A stretch of 56,240 bases of DNA from Nitrospirota bacterium (GTDB lineage Bacteria; Nitrospirota; Thermodesulfovibrionia; UBA6902). The DNA lies in contig JACRQA010000085.1 of assembly GCA_016222915.1 (NCBI GenBank), positions 1 through 56,240 on the forward strand. The letters run 5' to 3'. Below are positions 15,610 to 23,467 of the stretch, piece after piece (positions within the stretch are counted from its first letter, which is position 1; each line of letters opens with the position of its first letter). The notes under the pieces were generated by a model, which saw nothing but the letters and a program-made list of their open reading frames with translations, did no database searches and was not told where the DNA came from. The translations under genes and the position numbers were made by a program.

Positions 15610-17208
15610 ATGGGAACAGATTTTTATATGAATACGGAAGGGCGCAAAGGGGTTCTGTCCTGGATATTGTCAACGGACCATAAAAGGATCGGCCTTCTAT
15701 ACCTGTACGCGGTCCTCGGGTTCTTCCTGATCGGCGTTATAATCGGATTACTGATGAGGCTTGAGCTCATGGCGCCCGGCAGGACAATTGTAAACGCGAG
15801 GGCATACGATTCCCTGTTTACGCTGCACGGCATCATCATGATTTTTTTCTTCATCATCCCGGGGGTCCCTTCCTCACTCGGCAATTTCTTTCTCCCTCTG
15901 CAGATCGGGGCCAGGGATGTGGCCTTCCCCCGGCTCAATCTGCTTTCATGGTGGCTCTATGTCATTGCAGGCCTGACCGCCATTTCGACCATATTCCTCC
16001 CGGGCGGACCGCCTGACACGGGATGGACGCTATATCCTCCGTACAGCATTAAGACACCGACCAACGTGTCGGGTACGGCCCTTGCCGCGTTTATCGTCGG
16101 CTTCTCATCCATTCTGACCGGGCTTAATTTTATTACCACGATCCACAGGCTCAGGGCGCCGGGAATGACATGGTTCCGGATGCCGCTATTTACATGGACA
16201 CTCTACTCAACTGCGTGGGTCCAGGTACTGGCTACGCCGGTGCTCGCAATCACCCTGCTTCTGCTCATCCTTGAAAGGGCCTTCGGCACCGGGTTCTTTG
16301 ACCCTGCTAAGGGCGGAGATCCCCTGATGTTTGAACACCTCTTCTGGATTTACTCGCACCCGGCCGTGTATGTAATGATACTCCCGGCCATGGGAATCAT
16401 AAGCGAGATCGTCCCCACCTTCTCGCGCAAGACGGTATTCGGTTACAAGGCTATCGTTTTTTCCGGCCTCAGCATAGCGACCCTGGGCTATGTCGTCTGG
16501 GGACACCACATGTTTACAAGCGGCATGAGCGATGTGTCGAGCATGGTCTTTTCATTTATTACGTTCGCTGTTGCCGTGCCGAGCGGGATCAAGGTATTTA
16601 ACTGGATCGCAACGATGTATAAGGGGTCCGTAGAAATAAAACCGCCGCTGCTCTACGCCTTTGCCTTCATCTTCCTCTTTTCCATAGGCGGGTTGACAGG
16701 CCTTGTGAATTCTGCGGTGGCAACGAACGTCCATATCCACGGGACCTTTTTTATTGTGGCCCATTTCCATTACACAATGTTCGGTGGCGCAGGCTTCGCA
16801 TTTTTCACCGGACTCCATTACAGGTTACCAAAGATGACGGGCAGGATGTATAACTTCAGGGCCTCGACCGTCGCCTGCATTGTCCTGTTCATAGGATTCA
16901 ATATCCTGTACTTCCCGATGTTTTTGCTTGGCTGGCAGGGCATGCCGAGGCGCTACTACGATTATCCCCCTGAGTTTCACGGAAACAACTTTATATCAAC
17001 CATCGGTTCCTGGATACTCGCCGCGGGTCTCCTGATCATGTTCATTAATCTCGCCAGGTCGCTCTTTAAAGGAGAGAAGGCCGGCAACAATCCGTGGGAC
17101 GGGACAACACTCGAATGGCAGGTGTCTTCTCCACCACCCCAGGAAAATTTTGAGAAAATTCCGCACATAACCAGGGGGCCGTACTCAAGAGAGAAAAATA
17201 TTTTATGA
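15610..17208 (+). CDS. ctaD: Cytochrome c oxidase subunit I (aa3 type)
   Basis: 532 residues from the ATG at 15610; an ATG at 15628 is also possible, and the open frame continues upstream into the promoter. Twelve-helix heme-copper oxidase core. Heme a ligand in LFTLHGIIMIFF; CuB His and cross-linked Tyr in YSHPAVYVMILPAMG; CuB His pair in VWGHHMFTSGM; heme a3 and heme a ligands in VAHFHYTMFGG. It reduces O2 to water and pumps protons in the inner membrane. First gene of the subunit I-III-IV-II-ctaB operon. With the cytochrome c domain on subunit II this is a caa3-type oxidase. The YSHPAVY motif places it in the A-type oxidases. Confidence 0.96.
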   Translation: MGTDFYMNTEGRKGVLSWILSTDHKRIGLLYLYAVLGFFLIGVIIGLLMRLELMAPGRTIVNARAYDSLFTLHGIIMIFFFIIPGVPSSLGNFFLPLQIGARDVAFPRLNLLSWWLYVIAGLTAISTIFLPGGPPDTGWTLYPPYSIKTPTNVSGTALAAFIVGFSSILTGLNFITTIHRLRAPGMTWFRMPLFTWTLYSTAWVQVLATPVLAITLLLLILERAFGTGFFDPAKGGDPLMFEHLFWIYSHPAVYVMILPAMGIISEIVPTFSRKTVFGYKAIVFSGLSIATLGYVVWGHHMFTSGMSDVSSMVFSFITFAVAVPSGIKVFNWIATMYKGSVEIKPPLLYAFAFIFLFSIGGLTGLVNSAVATNVHIHGTFFIVAHFHYTMFGGAGFAFFTGLHYRLPKMTGRMYNFRASTVACIVLFIGFNILYFPMFLLGWQGMPRRYYDYPPEFHGNNFISTIGSWILAAGLLIMFINLARSLFKGEKAGNNPWDGTTLEWQVSSPPPQENFEKIPHITRGPYSREKNIL

Positions 17209-17230
17209 ATAAGGATATTGAATAAGAATA

Positions 17231-17836
17231 ATGCAGGCATTGGTAAAGTATACTGATGACGTCGACGCAAAGATGGGAATGTGGCTTTTCCTCTTCACGG
17301 AAATGCTGTTCTTCGGCGGGATGTTTCTCCTCTACGCGGTTTACAGCACGAAATACTCAGCCGACTTTTCCGGCTCGTCCTCTGAGTTAAACAGGGTGAT
17401 CGGCACATTCAATACACTGATACTTATAACAAGCAGCTTTACCGCGGCCCTGTCTTTGTCGGAAATAAAAAAGGGTGCGCTTCAGTCAGCAAGTATATGC
17501 CTCGGCATTACGGCGTTGATCGGTATAGTATTTTTGATAATGAAATATATTGAATGGAGCGCCAAGATCGGGCACGGGATATATCCGGGCAGCGCTTATT
17601 TAAATGAAATGGCCCATGGGAAGGTGCTCTTCTACAGCCTTTATTTCGTGATGACCGGGATACACGCGTTCCATGTCCTTATCGGGATCGCCGTATTCAT
17701 AGTCATCCTGTTTATGCTCCGTAACGGGACAGTCCGTGAAAACAACTCTATCAAACTTGAAAACGCCGCTCTTTACTGGCACTTTGTGGACATCGCGTGG
17801 ATATACCTTTTCCCGCTTTTGTATCTGCTGCGATGA
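17231..17836 (+). CDS. ctaE: Cytochrome c oxidase subunit III
   Basis: 201 residues, five membrane segments, the short bacterial form of subunit III. Starts MQALVKYTDDVDAKMGMWLFLFTEMLFFGGMF, with the conserved acidic residue in TM1, and includes FYSLYFVMTGIHAFHVLIG and the C-terminal ALYWHFVDIAWIYLFPLLYL. It stabilises subunit I and its proton uptake. The gene starts 22 bp after ctaD; the RBS is weak, which suggests translation coupled to the preceding gene. Confidence 0.95.
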   Translation: MQALVKYTDDVDAKMGMWLFLFTEMLFFGGMFLLYAVYSTKYSADFSGSSSELNRVIGTFNTLILITSSFTAALSLSEIKKGALQSASICLGITALIGIVFLIMKYIEWSAKIGHGIYPGSAYLNEMAHGKVLFYSLYFVMTGIHAFHVLIGIAVFIVILFMLRNGTVRENNSIKLENAALYWHFVDIAWIYLFPLLYLLR

Positions 17837-17846
17837 GGGCCTGTTT

Positions 17847-18143
17847 ATGTTATCGATGAAACAGAAAGAAGACACCCGCTCAACCGGTAATGGGACACTT
17901 ATTTTCACCTGGATTGCCCTGCTGCTCCTGACGGGATTGACGGTGTGGATAGCAGGTGTGAACACCGACCGGCACGGTGTAGCAGTTAATATCATTATCG
18001 CGTCCGTGAAGGCTGGCCTGGTTTTGTTCGTATTTATGAGACTGAAATATGAGTCGCTCTTTTTCAGGCTCATCCTTTTGTTAATAGTGATCACGCTGAC
18101 CGCCATTATGGCGCTCACGTTTCTTGATGTTTTATACAGGTAG
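17847..18143 (+). CDS. ctaF: Cytochrome c oxidase subunit IV (CtaF/CoxD-like)
   Basis: 98 residues from the ATG at 17847, preceded by GAGGG; a longer upstream frame overlaps ctaE out of frame and is not used. Three hydrophobic helices and the subunit IV signature VNIIIASVKAGLVLFVFMRLKYESLFFRLIL, ending in ALTFLDVLYR. A small accessory subunit of the oxidase, assigned by pattern and by position between subunits III and II. Confidence 0.88.
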   Translation: MLSMKQKEDTRSTGNGTLIFTWIALLLLTGLTVWIAGVNTDRHGVAVNIIIASVKAGLVLFVFMRLKYESLFFRLILLLIVITLTAIMALTFLDVLYR

Positions 18144-18183
18144 GGCGTATGCGCTACGCCGCCGAGATAACGGTTTATAAATT

Positions 18184-19083
18184 ATGACAGACAAGGTCAA
18201 TGAAGCGTTCCTGGTAATCATGGTCATCTGCCTGGCACTCCTCGGTCTTGTGACCTTCTTCATGATATTTCTGGCGGTACGCTACAGAAGGGGAAAAAAC
18301 CCCAACCCGGAAGACATATCCGGGTCTCTTCCGCTGGAGATCACTTGGACAGTGGTGCCGGCCATACTTGTCTTCATCATGTTCTGGTACGGGTGGGTAA
18401 ATTTCAAGGCCATGCGGACCGTGCCGGAAAAAGCTTTCAATGTAAATGTCACTGCGCGCATGTGGTCCTGGAGCTTCGAATATCCGGACGGATTTAAGAC
18501 CACTACCCTTATGGTCCCGGCAGGCAGGCCGGTAAATCTGGATATTATTTCCGAAGACGTACTGCACAGCCTGTTCATTCCAGCTTTCAAAATAAAAGAG
18601 GACGCTGTACCGGGCATGCATACCCGGCTCTGGTTTACCGCCCCGGCGCCCGGTGAATATACTATCTTCTGCTCGGAATACTGCGGCCAGGGCCATTCTT
18701 CGATGATCTCGAAGGTCGTAGCTATGACGGAAAAGGATTTCTCAACATGGTATCAAACACACGGAGATAAGGAGGCGGTGGGAAAGGCCGTCCCTGATGT
18801 GCCAAAGCTCCTCGATGAACACGGCTGCCTCGATTGCCACACCACTGACGGCTCCGAACTGACCGGGCCGTCTTTCAAGGGCATCTACGGGAGAAAGATC
18901 GTGGTAATTTCCAGAGGGAAAGAGAGGGCGTTGACTGTAGATGACGCGTATCTCCTCAGCTCGGTCCTTTATCCTGACAAGGACATTGTAAAAGGGTATG
19001 AGGACATTATGCCCTCATTTAAGGATGAGCTTTCAGAAAAAGAGCTGGCGGCCATCATTAATTATTTAAAGGAGCTGAAGTGA
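18184..19083 (+). CDS. ctaC: Cytochrome c oxidase subunit II with C-terminal cytochrome c domain (caa3 type)
   Basis: 299 residues. Two N-terminal membrane helices, then the cupredoxin domain with the CuA site: His in DVLHSLFIP and the set CSEYCGQGHSSM. A C-terminal class I cytochrome c carries heme in CLDCH (near residue 217) with axial Met in DIMPSFKDELSEKE. Electrons pass cytochrome c heme to CuA to heme a. It is unusual that subunit II lies fourth, after I, III and IV. The first helix is uncleaved, with no lipobox. The stop overlaps the GTG of ctaB. Confidence 0.95.
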   Translation: MTDKVNEAFLVIMVICLALLGLVTFFMIFLAVRYRRGKNPNPEDISGSLPLEITWTVVPAILVFIMFWYGWVNFKAMRTVPEKAFNVNVTARMWSWSFEYPDGFKTTTLMVPAGRPVNLDIISEDVLHSLFIPAFKIKEDAVPGMHTRLWFTAPAPGEYTIFCSEYCGQGHSSMISKVVAMTEKDFSTWYQTHGDKEAVGKAVPDVPKLLDEHGCLDCHTTDGSELTGPSFKGIYGRKIVVISRGKERALTVDDAYLLSSVLYPDKDIVKGYEDIMPSFKDELSEKELAAIINYLKELK

Positions 19084-19943
19084 CATCAGTTAAATATTGG
19101 CCCGGACTCTGCAAGATAAAGATATCGCTCTTATCGGCTTTCTCGGCAGCTACAGGGGCCATACTCTCAGGCGCGGGATTAGATGTTAATTTTACCATCA
19201 TGGTCACAGGGGTCTTTCTCCTTGCATCAGGGGCGTCCGCACTGAACCAGTATCAGGAGCGGGAGATTGATGCACTGATGGAAAGAACAAAATCAAGGCC
19301 GCTGCCCTCAGGTAACATAAGTCCCAGGGAGGCGCTTTATTTGTCGGCAGCGCTTATTTTGTCAGGCACGCTACTGCTGCTTGCGAGATCGTACTTCACT
19401 GCCGCTGCGCTTGGTGTATTCGCAGTGGTCTGGTATAACGGCGTTTATACGGACCTTAAACGCCTATCGGCCTTTGCGCCCGTCCCTGGGGCCCTCGTAG
19501 GCGCAATACCCCCTGCGATAGGATGGTCCTCCGCAGGCGGAGATCTTCTTGATCCCATGCTCCCGGCCCTCTGTGTGTTCTTCTTTATCTGGCAGGTCCC
19601 CCATTTCCTGTTTCTGTCCCTCTCTAATGCTAAAGACTATAAAAAGGCGGGGCTGCCGACGATCAGCGGGATATTCAGTAACGGGCAGATTGCAAGGATT
19701 AATTCTGTCTGGATACTGTCCATGGCAGTGGCCGGCCTGGCCCTGCAGCTATATATTATCTCTTCTTATCATATTTTCAACTCCGGGCTTTTTGCGGCCT
19801 GCCTGTTTCTTTTCATAGGGGGATTCACTTGTATAAGCCGGCATTCAACACGCATTCCCTTCAGGACGGCCTTCAACAGGATCAACATGTACATGCTCTT
19901 ATCAATGCTTATCCTCACAGGAGAAAGATTATTTCTATTGTAA
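19080..19943 (+). CDS. ctaB: Protoheme IX farnesyltransferase (heme O synthase)
   Basis: 287 residues, UbiA prenyltransferase superfamily, about nine membrane helices. The first conserved loop is ALNQYQEREIDALMERTKSRPLPSG, with the acidic residues that bind Mg-farnesyl diphosphate; a second loop, WYNGVYTDLKRLSAFAPVPGALVGAIPPAIGW, is typical of CtaB. It adds the farnesyl group to heme B to make heme O. GTG start, overlapping the subunit II stop by 4 bp. A heme A synthase (ctaA) gene is not in the window. Operon end is marked by hairpins at 20013 and 20053. Confidence 0.93.
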   Translation: MTSVKYWPGLCKIKISLLSAFSAATGAILSGAGLDVNFTIMVTGVFLLASGASALNQYQEREIDALMERTKSRPLPSGNISPREALYLSAALILSGTLLLLARSYFTAAALGVFAVVWYNGVYTDLKRLSAFAPVPGALVGAIPPAIGWSSAGGDLLDPMLPALCVFFFIWQVPHFLFLSLSNAKDYKKAGLPTISGIFSNGQIARINSVWILSMAVAGLALQLYIISSYHIFNSGLFAACLFLFIGGFTCISRHSTRIPFRTAFNRINMYMLLSMLILTGERLFLL

Positions 19944-20012
19944 TTCTCTGCACGGATGAAGACGTCGAAAAAATTAAGGACAATATTATGGAGTTAAACA
20001 CAAGGGGACACT

Positions 20013-20035
20013 GACAGACGTCCGTCAGTCTGTTT
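20013..20035 (+). terminator. Probable terminator after ctaB
   Basis: ACAGAC and GTCTGT arms with an 8-nt loop followed by TTT. A second pairing (ACTGAC/GTCAGT) competes. It lies about 70 bp after the ctaB stop. Confidence 0.5.
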
Positions 20036-20052
20036 TGATGCAGGACTGCTTA

Positions 20053-20089
20053 CCGGAAAACACAGCCGGGAACCTGCCGTGTTTTCCGG
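20053..20089. terminator. Strong hairpin between ctaB and the YtxH gene
   Basis: Perfect 11-bp arms CCGGAAAACAC and GTGTTTTCCGG with a 15-nt loop, located between two convergent genes, 10 bp beyond the YtxH stop. The A and T tracts in the arms fit a bidirectional terminator, though no extra T-run follows. Confidence 0.6.
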
Positions 20090-20098
20090 GTAATCCGA

Positions 20099-20431
20099 TC
20101 AGCCGAATCTTGCTTTCTGCTTTTCGACTACTTTCTGTACATTATCCAGGGCATAGACAATCTTCTTCTTTGCGCCTTCTGCTATGTCAGTTCGTGATGA
20201 CGCCAGGTGCGTCAGCTTATCGCTCACATTGTCCATTAAATCATGTATGGACTTTGTCGCGTCTTCTATAGCGTCCTTTGCCTCATCAGCCGTATTTCTT
20301 GCGAACCTGACTATGTCTCTCCTGGTCCTTCTGCCGGACTGTGGCGCATAAAGCAAAGAGATCCCGGCGCCTACGAGTCCTCCAATGATAAAGGCACCTG
20401 CTACTTTTTTTTCTGTGGTGTAATCGCTCAT
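20099..20431 (-). CDS. YtxH domain-containing protein
   Basis: 110 residues. One glycine-rich membrane segment near the start (VAGAFIIGGLVGAGISLLYAP), then the YtxH/DUF883-like motif APQSGRRTRRDIVRFA and a long amphipathic helix with regular heptads. General stress-type small membrane proteins of this family associate with the envelope, but the molecular function is unknown. AAAGGAGGG precedes the ATG. It has its own near-consensus promoter and an FNR-like palindrome upstream. Confidence 0.85.
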   Translation of the reverse strand: MSDYTTEKKVAGAFIIGGLVGAGISLLYAPQSGRRTRRDIVRFARNTADEAKDAIEDATKSIHDLMDNVSDKLTHLASSRTDIAEGAKKKIVYALDNVQKVVEKQKARFG

Positions 20432-20461
20432 GTTGACCCTCCTTTCACTCTCTATATAATT

Positions 20462-20490
20462 TTAATAACACATAGCAGACGGGTTGTCAA
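20462..20490 (-). promoter_or_regulatory. Sigma70-like promoter of the YtxH gene
   Basis: Minus strand TTGACA (20485-20490), 17-bp spacer, TATTAA (20462-20467). Predicted start near 20455. Confidence 0.65.
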
Positions 20491-20506
20491 TGAGCAACAC
20501 GATGAC

Positions 20507-20544
20507 CTTCTCGGTATATGATCCAAATCATATACCGTGAGAAG
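20507..20544. promoter_or_regulatory. Long palindrome with CRP/FNR-like core
   Basis: Perfect 10-bp arms GGTATATGAT and ATCATATACC around CCAA (20513-20536), extended by CTTCTC and GAGAAG with a 2-nt bulge. The core ATGAT-N4-ATCAT is one base per side from the FNR consensus TTGAT-N4-ATCAA. Its centre is about 70 bp upstream of the predicted YtxH start, a class I activator distance, and about 110 bp upstream of the selenoprotein start codon. No T-run follows, so an operator is more likely than a terminator. Confidence 0.55.
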
Positions 20545-20634
20545 AAGACGGGTTACAGTTTAATATCAGCAATCGCCCGGACCCTTAAATTTTGAGGTAC
20601 GGCGCCAACAATAGAAACCAATGGAGGAACAGTC

Positions 20635-21210
20635 ATGAAAGACAAAATAGTTTGGGAAACTGTGATGAACAATGCCCTGGGAAGGGCGGAACGGGAAGAC
20701 AAATTCATATTGCTCGACTTCTATAACCCCGGCTGAATAGGCTGTCAACAGATGGATGCAGTTACGTATCCTGATCCTAAGGTCGTCAGTTTCATAAATC
20801 AGCATTTCATTCCGCTAAGGCTGCCGCATGATGCGAAACCATATGCCCAGGAGTTCAACATTCACTGGACGCCGAGCATACTTGTACTGGACAAAAAGCG
20901 GAACGAGCACCACCGGACAATGGGCTTTCTGGCCCCGGATGATTTTATTCCATCGCTTTATATCGCCATTGGGAAGGCCTCGTTCGATTCCGAGAATGTC
21001 GACAAGGCCCTCGTATATTTTGACAATCTGCTTACCGAGTATCCGAAGAGCGATTTCGTGCCCCAGGTTATTTATCTCCAGGGCGTCAGCAGGTATAAAA
21101 GCACCCATGATCCGAAGCCTCTCAGAGAGGCCTATGACAAACTCAGCGCAAATTATCCCGCAAACTACTGGACCAAAAGAGCGTATCCGTACCGGCTGAT
21201 AAATGCATGA
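20635..21210 (+). CDS. Thioredoxin-like selenoprotein (UxxC), in-frame UGA read as selenocysteine
   Basis: 191 residues if UGA at 20734-20736 is read as Sec. From ATG 20635 (RBS GGAGGA) the frame reads LLDFYNPG-U-IGCQQMDAVTYPDPKVVSFI, so Sec34 takes the first position of a thioredoxin CxxC motif (U-I-G-C). The thioredoxin fold continues with the cis-Pro loop HWTPSILVLD near residue 85. A C-terminal TPR-like segment (residues 120-185) contains ALVYFDNLLTEYPKS and PQVIYLQGVSRYK. The downstream ATG at 20752 would delete the active site and has no RBS. Probable thiol or peroxide redox enzyme. A bacterial SECIS hairpin is expected just after the UGA; I see only a weak candidate (GCTGT/GCAGT arms at 20741-20764). 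Confidence 0.85.
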
Positions 21211-21230
21211 AATATTGTGTGTGAATGTGA

Positions 21231-21258
21231 GCAGGGGCATGGCGCGCCATGCCCCTGC
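21231..21258. repeat. Palindromic repeat (GGGGCATGGC family), right side of selenoprotein gene
   Basis: Outer GCA/TGC plus arms GGGGCATGGC and GCCATGCCCC around GC, a perfect 28-bp palindrome. It sits in the convergent gap between the selenoprotein gene and the NmrA-like gene and is identical in its central 22 bp to 22172-22193 and 39973-39994. Confidence 0.9.
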
Positions 21259-21260
21259 AT

Positions 21261-22148
21261 CTATTGGGACTGATAGATTTTTGCAAACGTGTCTGCAAAT
21301 TCCTCAATTGACGTAGCAGTGGAATTTTCCTTCGTCCGGGGGACATTGGATGCAAAGACGCTGTTGTTCAATGCCCTGCTCATCTCGATGAATAACCTGC
21401 TGACATCCGGACTCAAACCGGCCTGCACCATACCTTTCTCCGCATCTTCATAGGAGAACTGAACGTATTTCAGGTCAGGCTTGCCGATCTTGCGGCCGAT
21501 GAGCGCAAAGGCCTCGTTCATGGAGACGTCCCTCTGACCCAGGAGGTCCCTGACGGACTTCCCTGTAAAATCTTTCTTTATCAGACGCTCGGCGACAAAT
21601 GCTGCAATGTCCCGGGTGGCTATCATGGCGAATTTCCTGTCTCCACTGATAGCAGAGCCCGCCATGTTACTGCCTTTTATCATAGGGATGTTCATAAGGA
21701 GGTTTTCCATAAAGTAAGTGGCGCGCACGTGAAGGACATTGATGTCCTGGAGTTTATTCAATCTCACTTCCTGGTCATGCAGACCCTTGATAGGGCCTGT
21801 GCCGTCAGGCAGGTCCGCCCCCTGGCTGCTCAGGTTGACAACATATCTTACCCCTGCGTTTTGAAGCGCCATTGCTATACTCGCACCGGCCTCATTCTGG
21901 TACGCCCGGAAATCTGCGGCAGTATAATGAGGGGGGACCAATGCAAATACCGCAGACGATCCTGAAAAGGCCCTGGTCAAAAATGCCGTGTCTTTTATGT
22001 CCCCCGCGGCGGCCTCAGCGCCTTTCTTCACAAACCCCTGCAGCTTTTCGGCCTTCCTTCCGGCGACCCTTACTTTTTCCCCTTCCGACAGAAGAATTTC
22101 AGTCACTTTGCTGCCTACATTACCTGATGCGCCAAGGACTACAATCAT
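21261..22148 (-). CDS. NmrA-like NAD(P)-binding protein
   Basis: 295 residues. Rossmann start IVVLGASGNVGSKVTEILLSEGEKVRVAGR with the GxxGxxG motif, then NLSSQGADLPDGTG and LHVRATYFMENLL, typical of NmrA/QOR2-type atypical short-chain reductases that lack the YxxxK catalytic pair. These proteins sense the NAD(P) ratio or act as quinone or azo reductases; the substrate is unknown here. The gene is bracketed by two copies of the same 22-bp palindrome (21234 and 22172), an arrangement worth noting for gene movement. Confidence 0.88.
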   Translation of the reverse strand: MIVVLGASGNVGSKVTEILLSEGEKVRVAGRKAEKLQGFVKKGAEAAAGDIKDTAFLTRAFSGSSAVFALVPPHYTAADFRAYQNEAGASIAMALQNAGVRYVVNLSSQGADLPDGTGPIKGLHDQEVRLNKLQDINVLHVRATYFMENLLMNIPMIKGSNMAGSAISGDRKFAMIATRDIAAFVAERLIKKDFTGKSVRDLLGQRDVSMNEAFALIGRKIGKPDLKYVQFSYEDAEKGMVQAGLSPDVSRLFIEMSRALNNSVFASNVPRTKENSTATSIEEFADTFAKIYQSQ

Positions 22149-22171
22149 TGTTTATTCCTTTTCGTATCGTA

Positions 22172-22193
22172 GGGGCATGGCGCGCCATGCCCC
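22172..22193. repeat. Palindromic repeat (GGGGCATGGC family), upstream of NmrA-like gene
   Basis: Perfect 22-bp palindrome, identical to those at 21234-21255 and 39973-39994, lying 23 bp before the NmrA-like start codon on the minus strand and after the ferritin-like gene. Confidence 0.9.
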
Positions 22194-22236
22194 TGCTGTT
22201 TATGCAACATACGGTTTAACATTCCTCACTTGCCGG

Positions 22237-22662
22237 TCATTTGCCCAAGGCCTGTTCAAGGTCCATCGCGTGCTCCTGCTCTACGGCGAGTATATTCCTC
22301 AACTGCTGGGCCAGGTGATACAGGTCCAGTTCTTCAGCCTGTCTTATCCTGGCGATATAACGGGTAATGGCATCGTTCTCGCCGTCCAGGTCCTGCTGGA
22401 GCATGGTCACATTGTCCCCGGATATTTTGGCATGAGGCATGTCCACTGTCGGCACGCCGCCCAGATAACTGATCTGCCCCGCCAGGATAGTCGCATGCTG
22501 AAGCTCTTCCTGCGCGTGAATTATCAGCTCCTTTTGCATGCTCTGATACATGGCGCCCTTCAATACTCCCTGATGCTGGGTGTATTGGACCATCGCCGTA
22601 TATTCAAGGCCGAGGTCCTTGTTTAACAGCTCAACCAGCTTCTCTTTTGTAATATGTGCCAT
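22237..22662 (-). CDS. Ferritin-like protein (bacterioferritin/Dps-type fold)
   Basis: 141 residues from the ATG at 22662, preceded by GGGGGAG. Four-helix diiron protein: helix 1 LLNKDLGLEYTAMVQYTQHQG, helix 2 IIHAQEELQHATILAGQI, helix 3 DLDGENDAITRYIARIRQAEE, helix 4 RNILAVEQEHAMDLEQAL. The Glu/ExxH ligands are present in all four helices. It is close to bacterioferritin-like proteins, but length and lack of an obvious heme Met leave the subtype open. Likely role: iron storage or oxidative protection. Last gene of a tight minus-strand operon whose first gene encodes another ferritin-like protein. Confidence 0.85.
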   Translation of the reverse strand: MAHITKEKLVELLNKDLGLEYTAMVQYTQHQGVLKGAMYQSMQKELIIHAQEELQHATILAGQISYLGGVPTVDMPHAKISGDNVTMLQQDLDGENDAITRYIARIRQAEELDLYHLAQQLRNILAVEQEHAMDLEQALGK

Positions 22663-22663
22663 T

Positions 22664-22918
22664 TCACTCTCCCCCTTCAAAATTCTTGATAAATTCTCCG
22701 ATCTTTACACCAAGATGGACACATTTAACATCGTTCATACACTCATCCGCGTCACTTTTATCAAGATACGTTTGCAGCTCGTGCGAGTTCTTCCCGAATT
22801 GAATTACATAAGCATTCTTGTCTTCGCTGAAATCCAGGCTGACAGAGATATTGTGCTGCATAATCTCCGGGTACATCATCGCAATTTTGTCTTTCAATGC
22901 CACATTTGTGTAACCCAT
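22664..22918 (-). CDS. Small conserved hypothetical protein
   Basis: 84 residues, soluble. Begins ALKDKIAMMYPEIMQHNISVSLDFSEDKNAYVIQFGKNSHELQTYL and ends ECMNDVKCVHLGVKIGEFIKNFEGG. Two cysteines (ECMNDVKC) could be metal or redox active. I recall similar short proteins in Nitrospirota but no function. Clear RBS GGGGAGGCAGT. One base separates it from the ferritin-like gene, so the two are co-translated. Confidence 0.75.
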   Translation of the reverse strand: MGYTNVALKDKIAMMYPEIMQHNISVSLDFSEDKNAYVIQFGKNSHELQTYLDKSDADECMNDVKCVHLGVKIGEFIKNFEGGE

Positions 22919-22946
22919 ACTGCCTCCCCGTCCTGTTTATGTACCG

Positions 22947-23351
22947 TTAAGGTCCATTCATGCTGATATCATAGAGCGCCTTGCCTATAAAAAAATCCCC
23001 CCACGCGATGCCTATGTCCGGCAAGGTCGATTTTATTATCCAGTCTGCGGCCGGCGCGGACCTGGCGGTCAATTCGGCAATGCTGAAGTGAGACATAAAC
23101 ACAGTCCCGTAAATTACAATCAGCCCGTTCAAAAGGTACCCGTATACCGAGGTCTTTCCCGACATAAAGAGCAGTGTAACAACTACCACATCTATCAGTG
23201 GAAACAGAAATGCAAGGAACTTCGTGGCATTGAAATGCATAATGCCCGGGTCCAATGCGTCCTTCACCATGAAATTATGTATCCTGTAATGAAGCAGCAG
23301 ATTGGACACTGCCAGCAGAAAGAGCGCTGTTAATAATGCCTTTCTTGTCAT
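22947..23351 (-). CDS. Four-helix membrane protein, unknown function
   Basis: 134 residues with about four membrane helices (6-24, 45-65, 70-88, and a weaker one near the C terminus). Histidines sit near the ends of the helices (LLLHYRIHNFM, IMHFNATKF, FMSHFSIAEL), compatible with b-type heme but not diagnostic. It follows the two single-helix paralogues by 7 bp in the same operon and could be their membrane partner. Not a family I can name. Confidence 0.7.
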   Translation of the reverse strand: MTRKALLTALFLLAVSNLLLHYRIHNFMVKDALDPGIMHFNATKFLAFLFPLIDVVVVTLLFMSGKTSVYGYLLNGLIVIYGTVFMSHFSIAELTARSAPAADWIIKSTLPDIGIAWGDFFIGKALYDISMNGP

Positions 23352-23358
23352 AGCGTAT

Positions 23359-23463
23359 TTAAAAAGGGAACTCCGCGATATGTCCCAGATAAAATGTCAG
23401 GCTTATCACTATCGCATGAAGTATCCACCAGCCTGTTTTGTATCTCATAAAATGTTTAAGCAT
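23359..23463 (-). CDS. Single-helix small membrane protein, copy 2
   Basis: 34 residues, one membrane helix: KTGWWILHAIVISLTFYLGH then IAEFPF. His16 and His28 lie 12 residues apart inside or at the edges of the helix. The pattern GWWxxH-x11-H is exactly that of the preceding gene, so the two are tandem paralogues. No Shine-Dalgarno is seen; the ATG is 4 bp after the previous stop, so translation is probably coupled. The paired histidines suggest binding of heme b or metal between helices (inference). Found by translating the strand directly and by comparison with its neighbour. Confidence 0.7.
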   Translation of the reverse strand: MLKHFMRYKTGWWILHAIVISLTFYLGHIAEFPF

Positions 23464-23467
23464 TTCA

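Noticed and set aside
19829-20014. 61-residue frame overlapping the end of ctaB
   Set aside because: Starts inside ctaB in another frame, has no RBS and no recognisable domain, and ends at the terminator region.
20752-21210. Selenoprotein gene starting at ATG 20752 as an ordinary 152-residue protein
   Set aside because: This start lacks an RBS and would cut off the thioredoxin active site; the upstream ATG with GGAGGA and a single UGA at the CxxC position fits far better.
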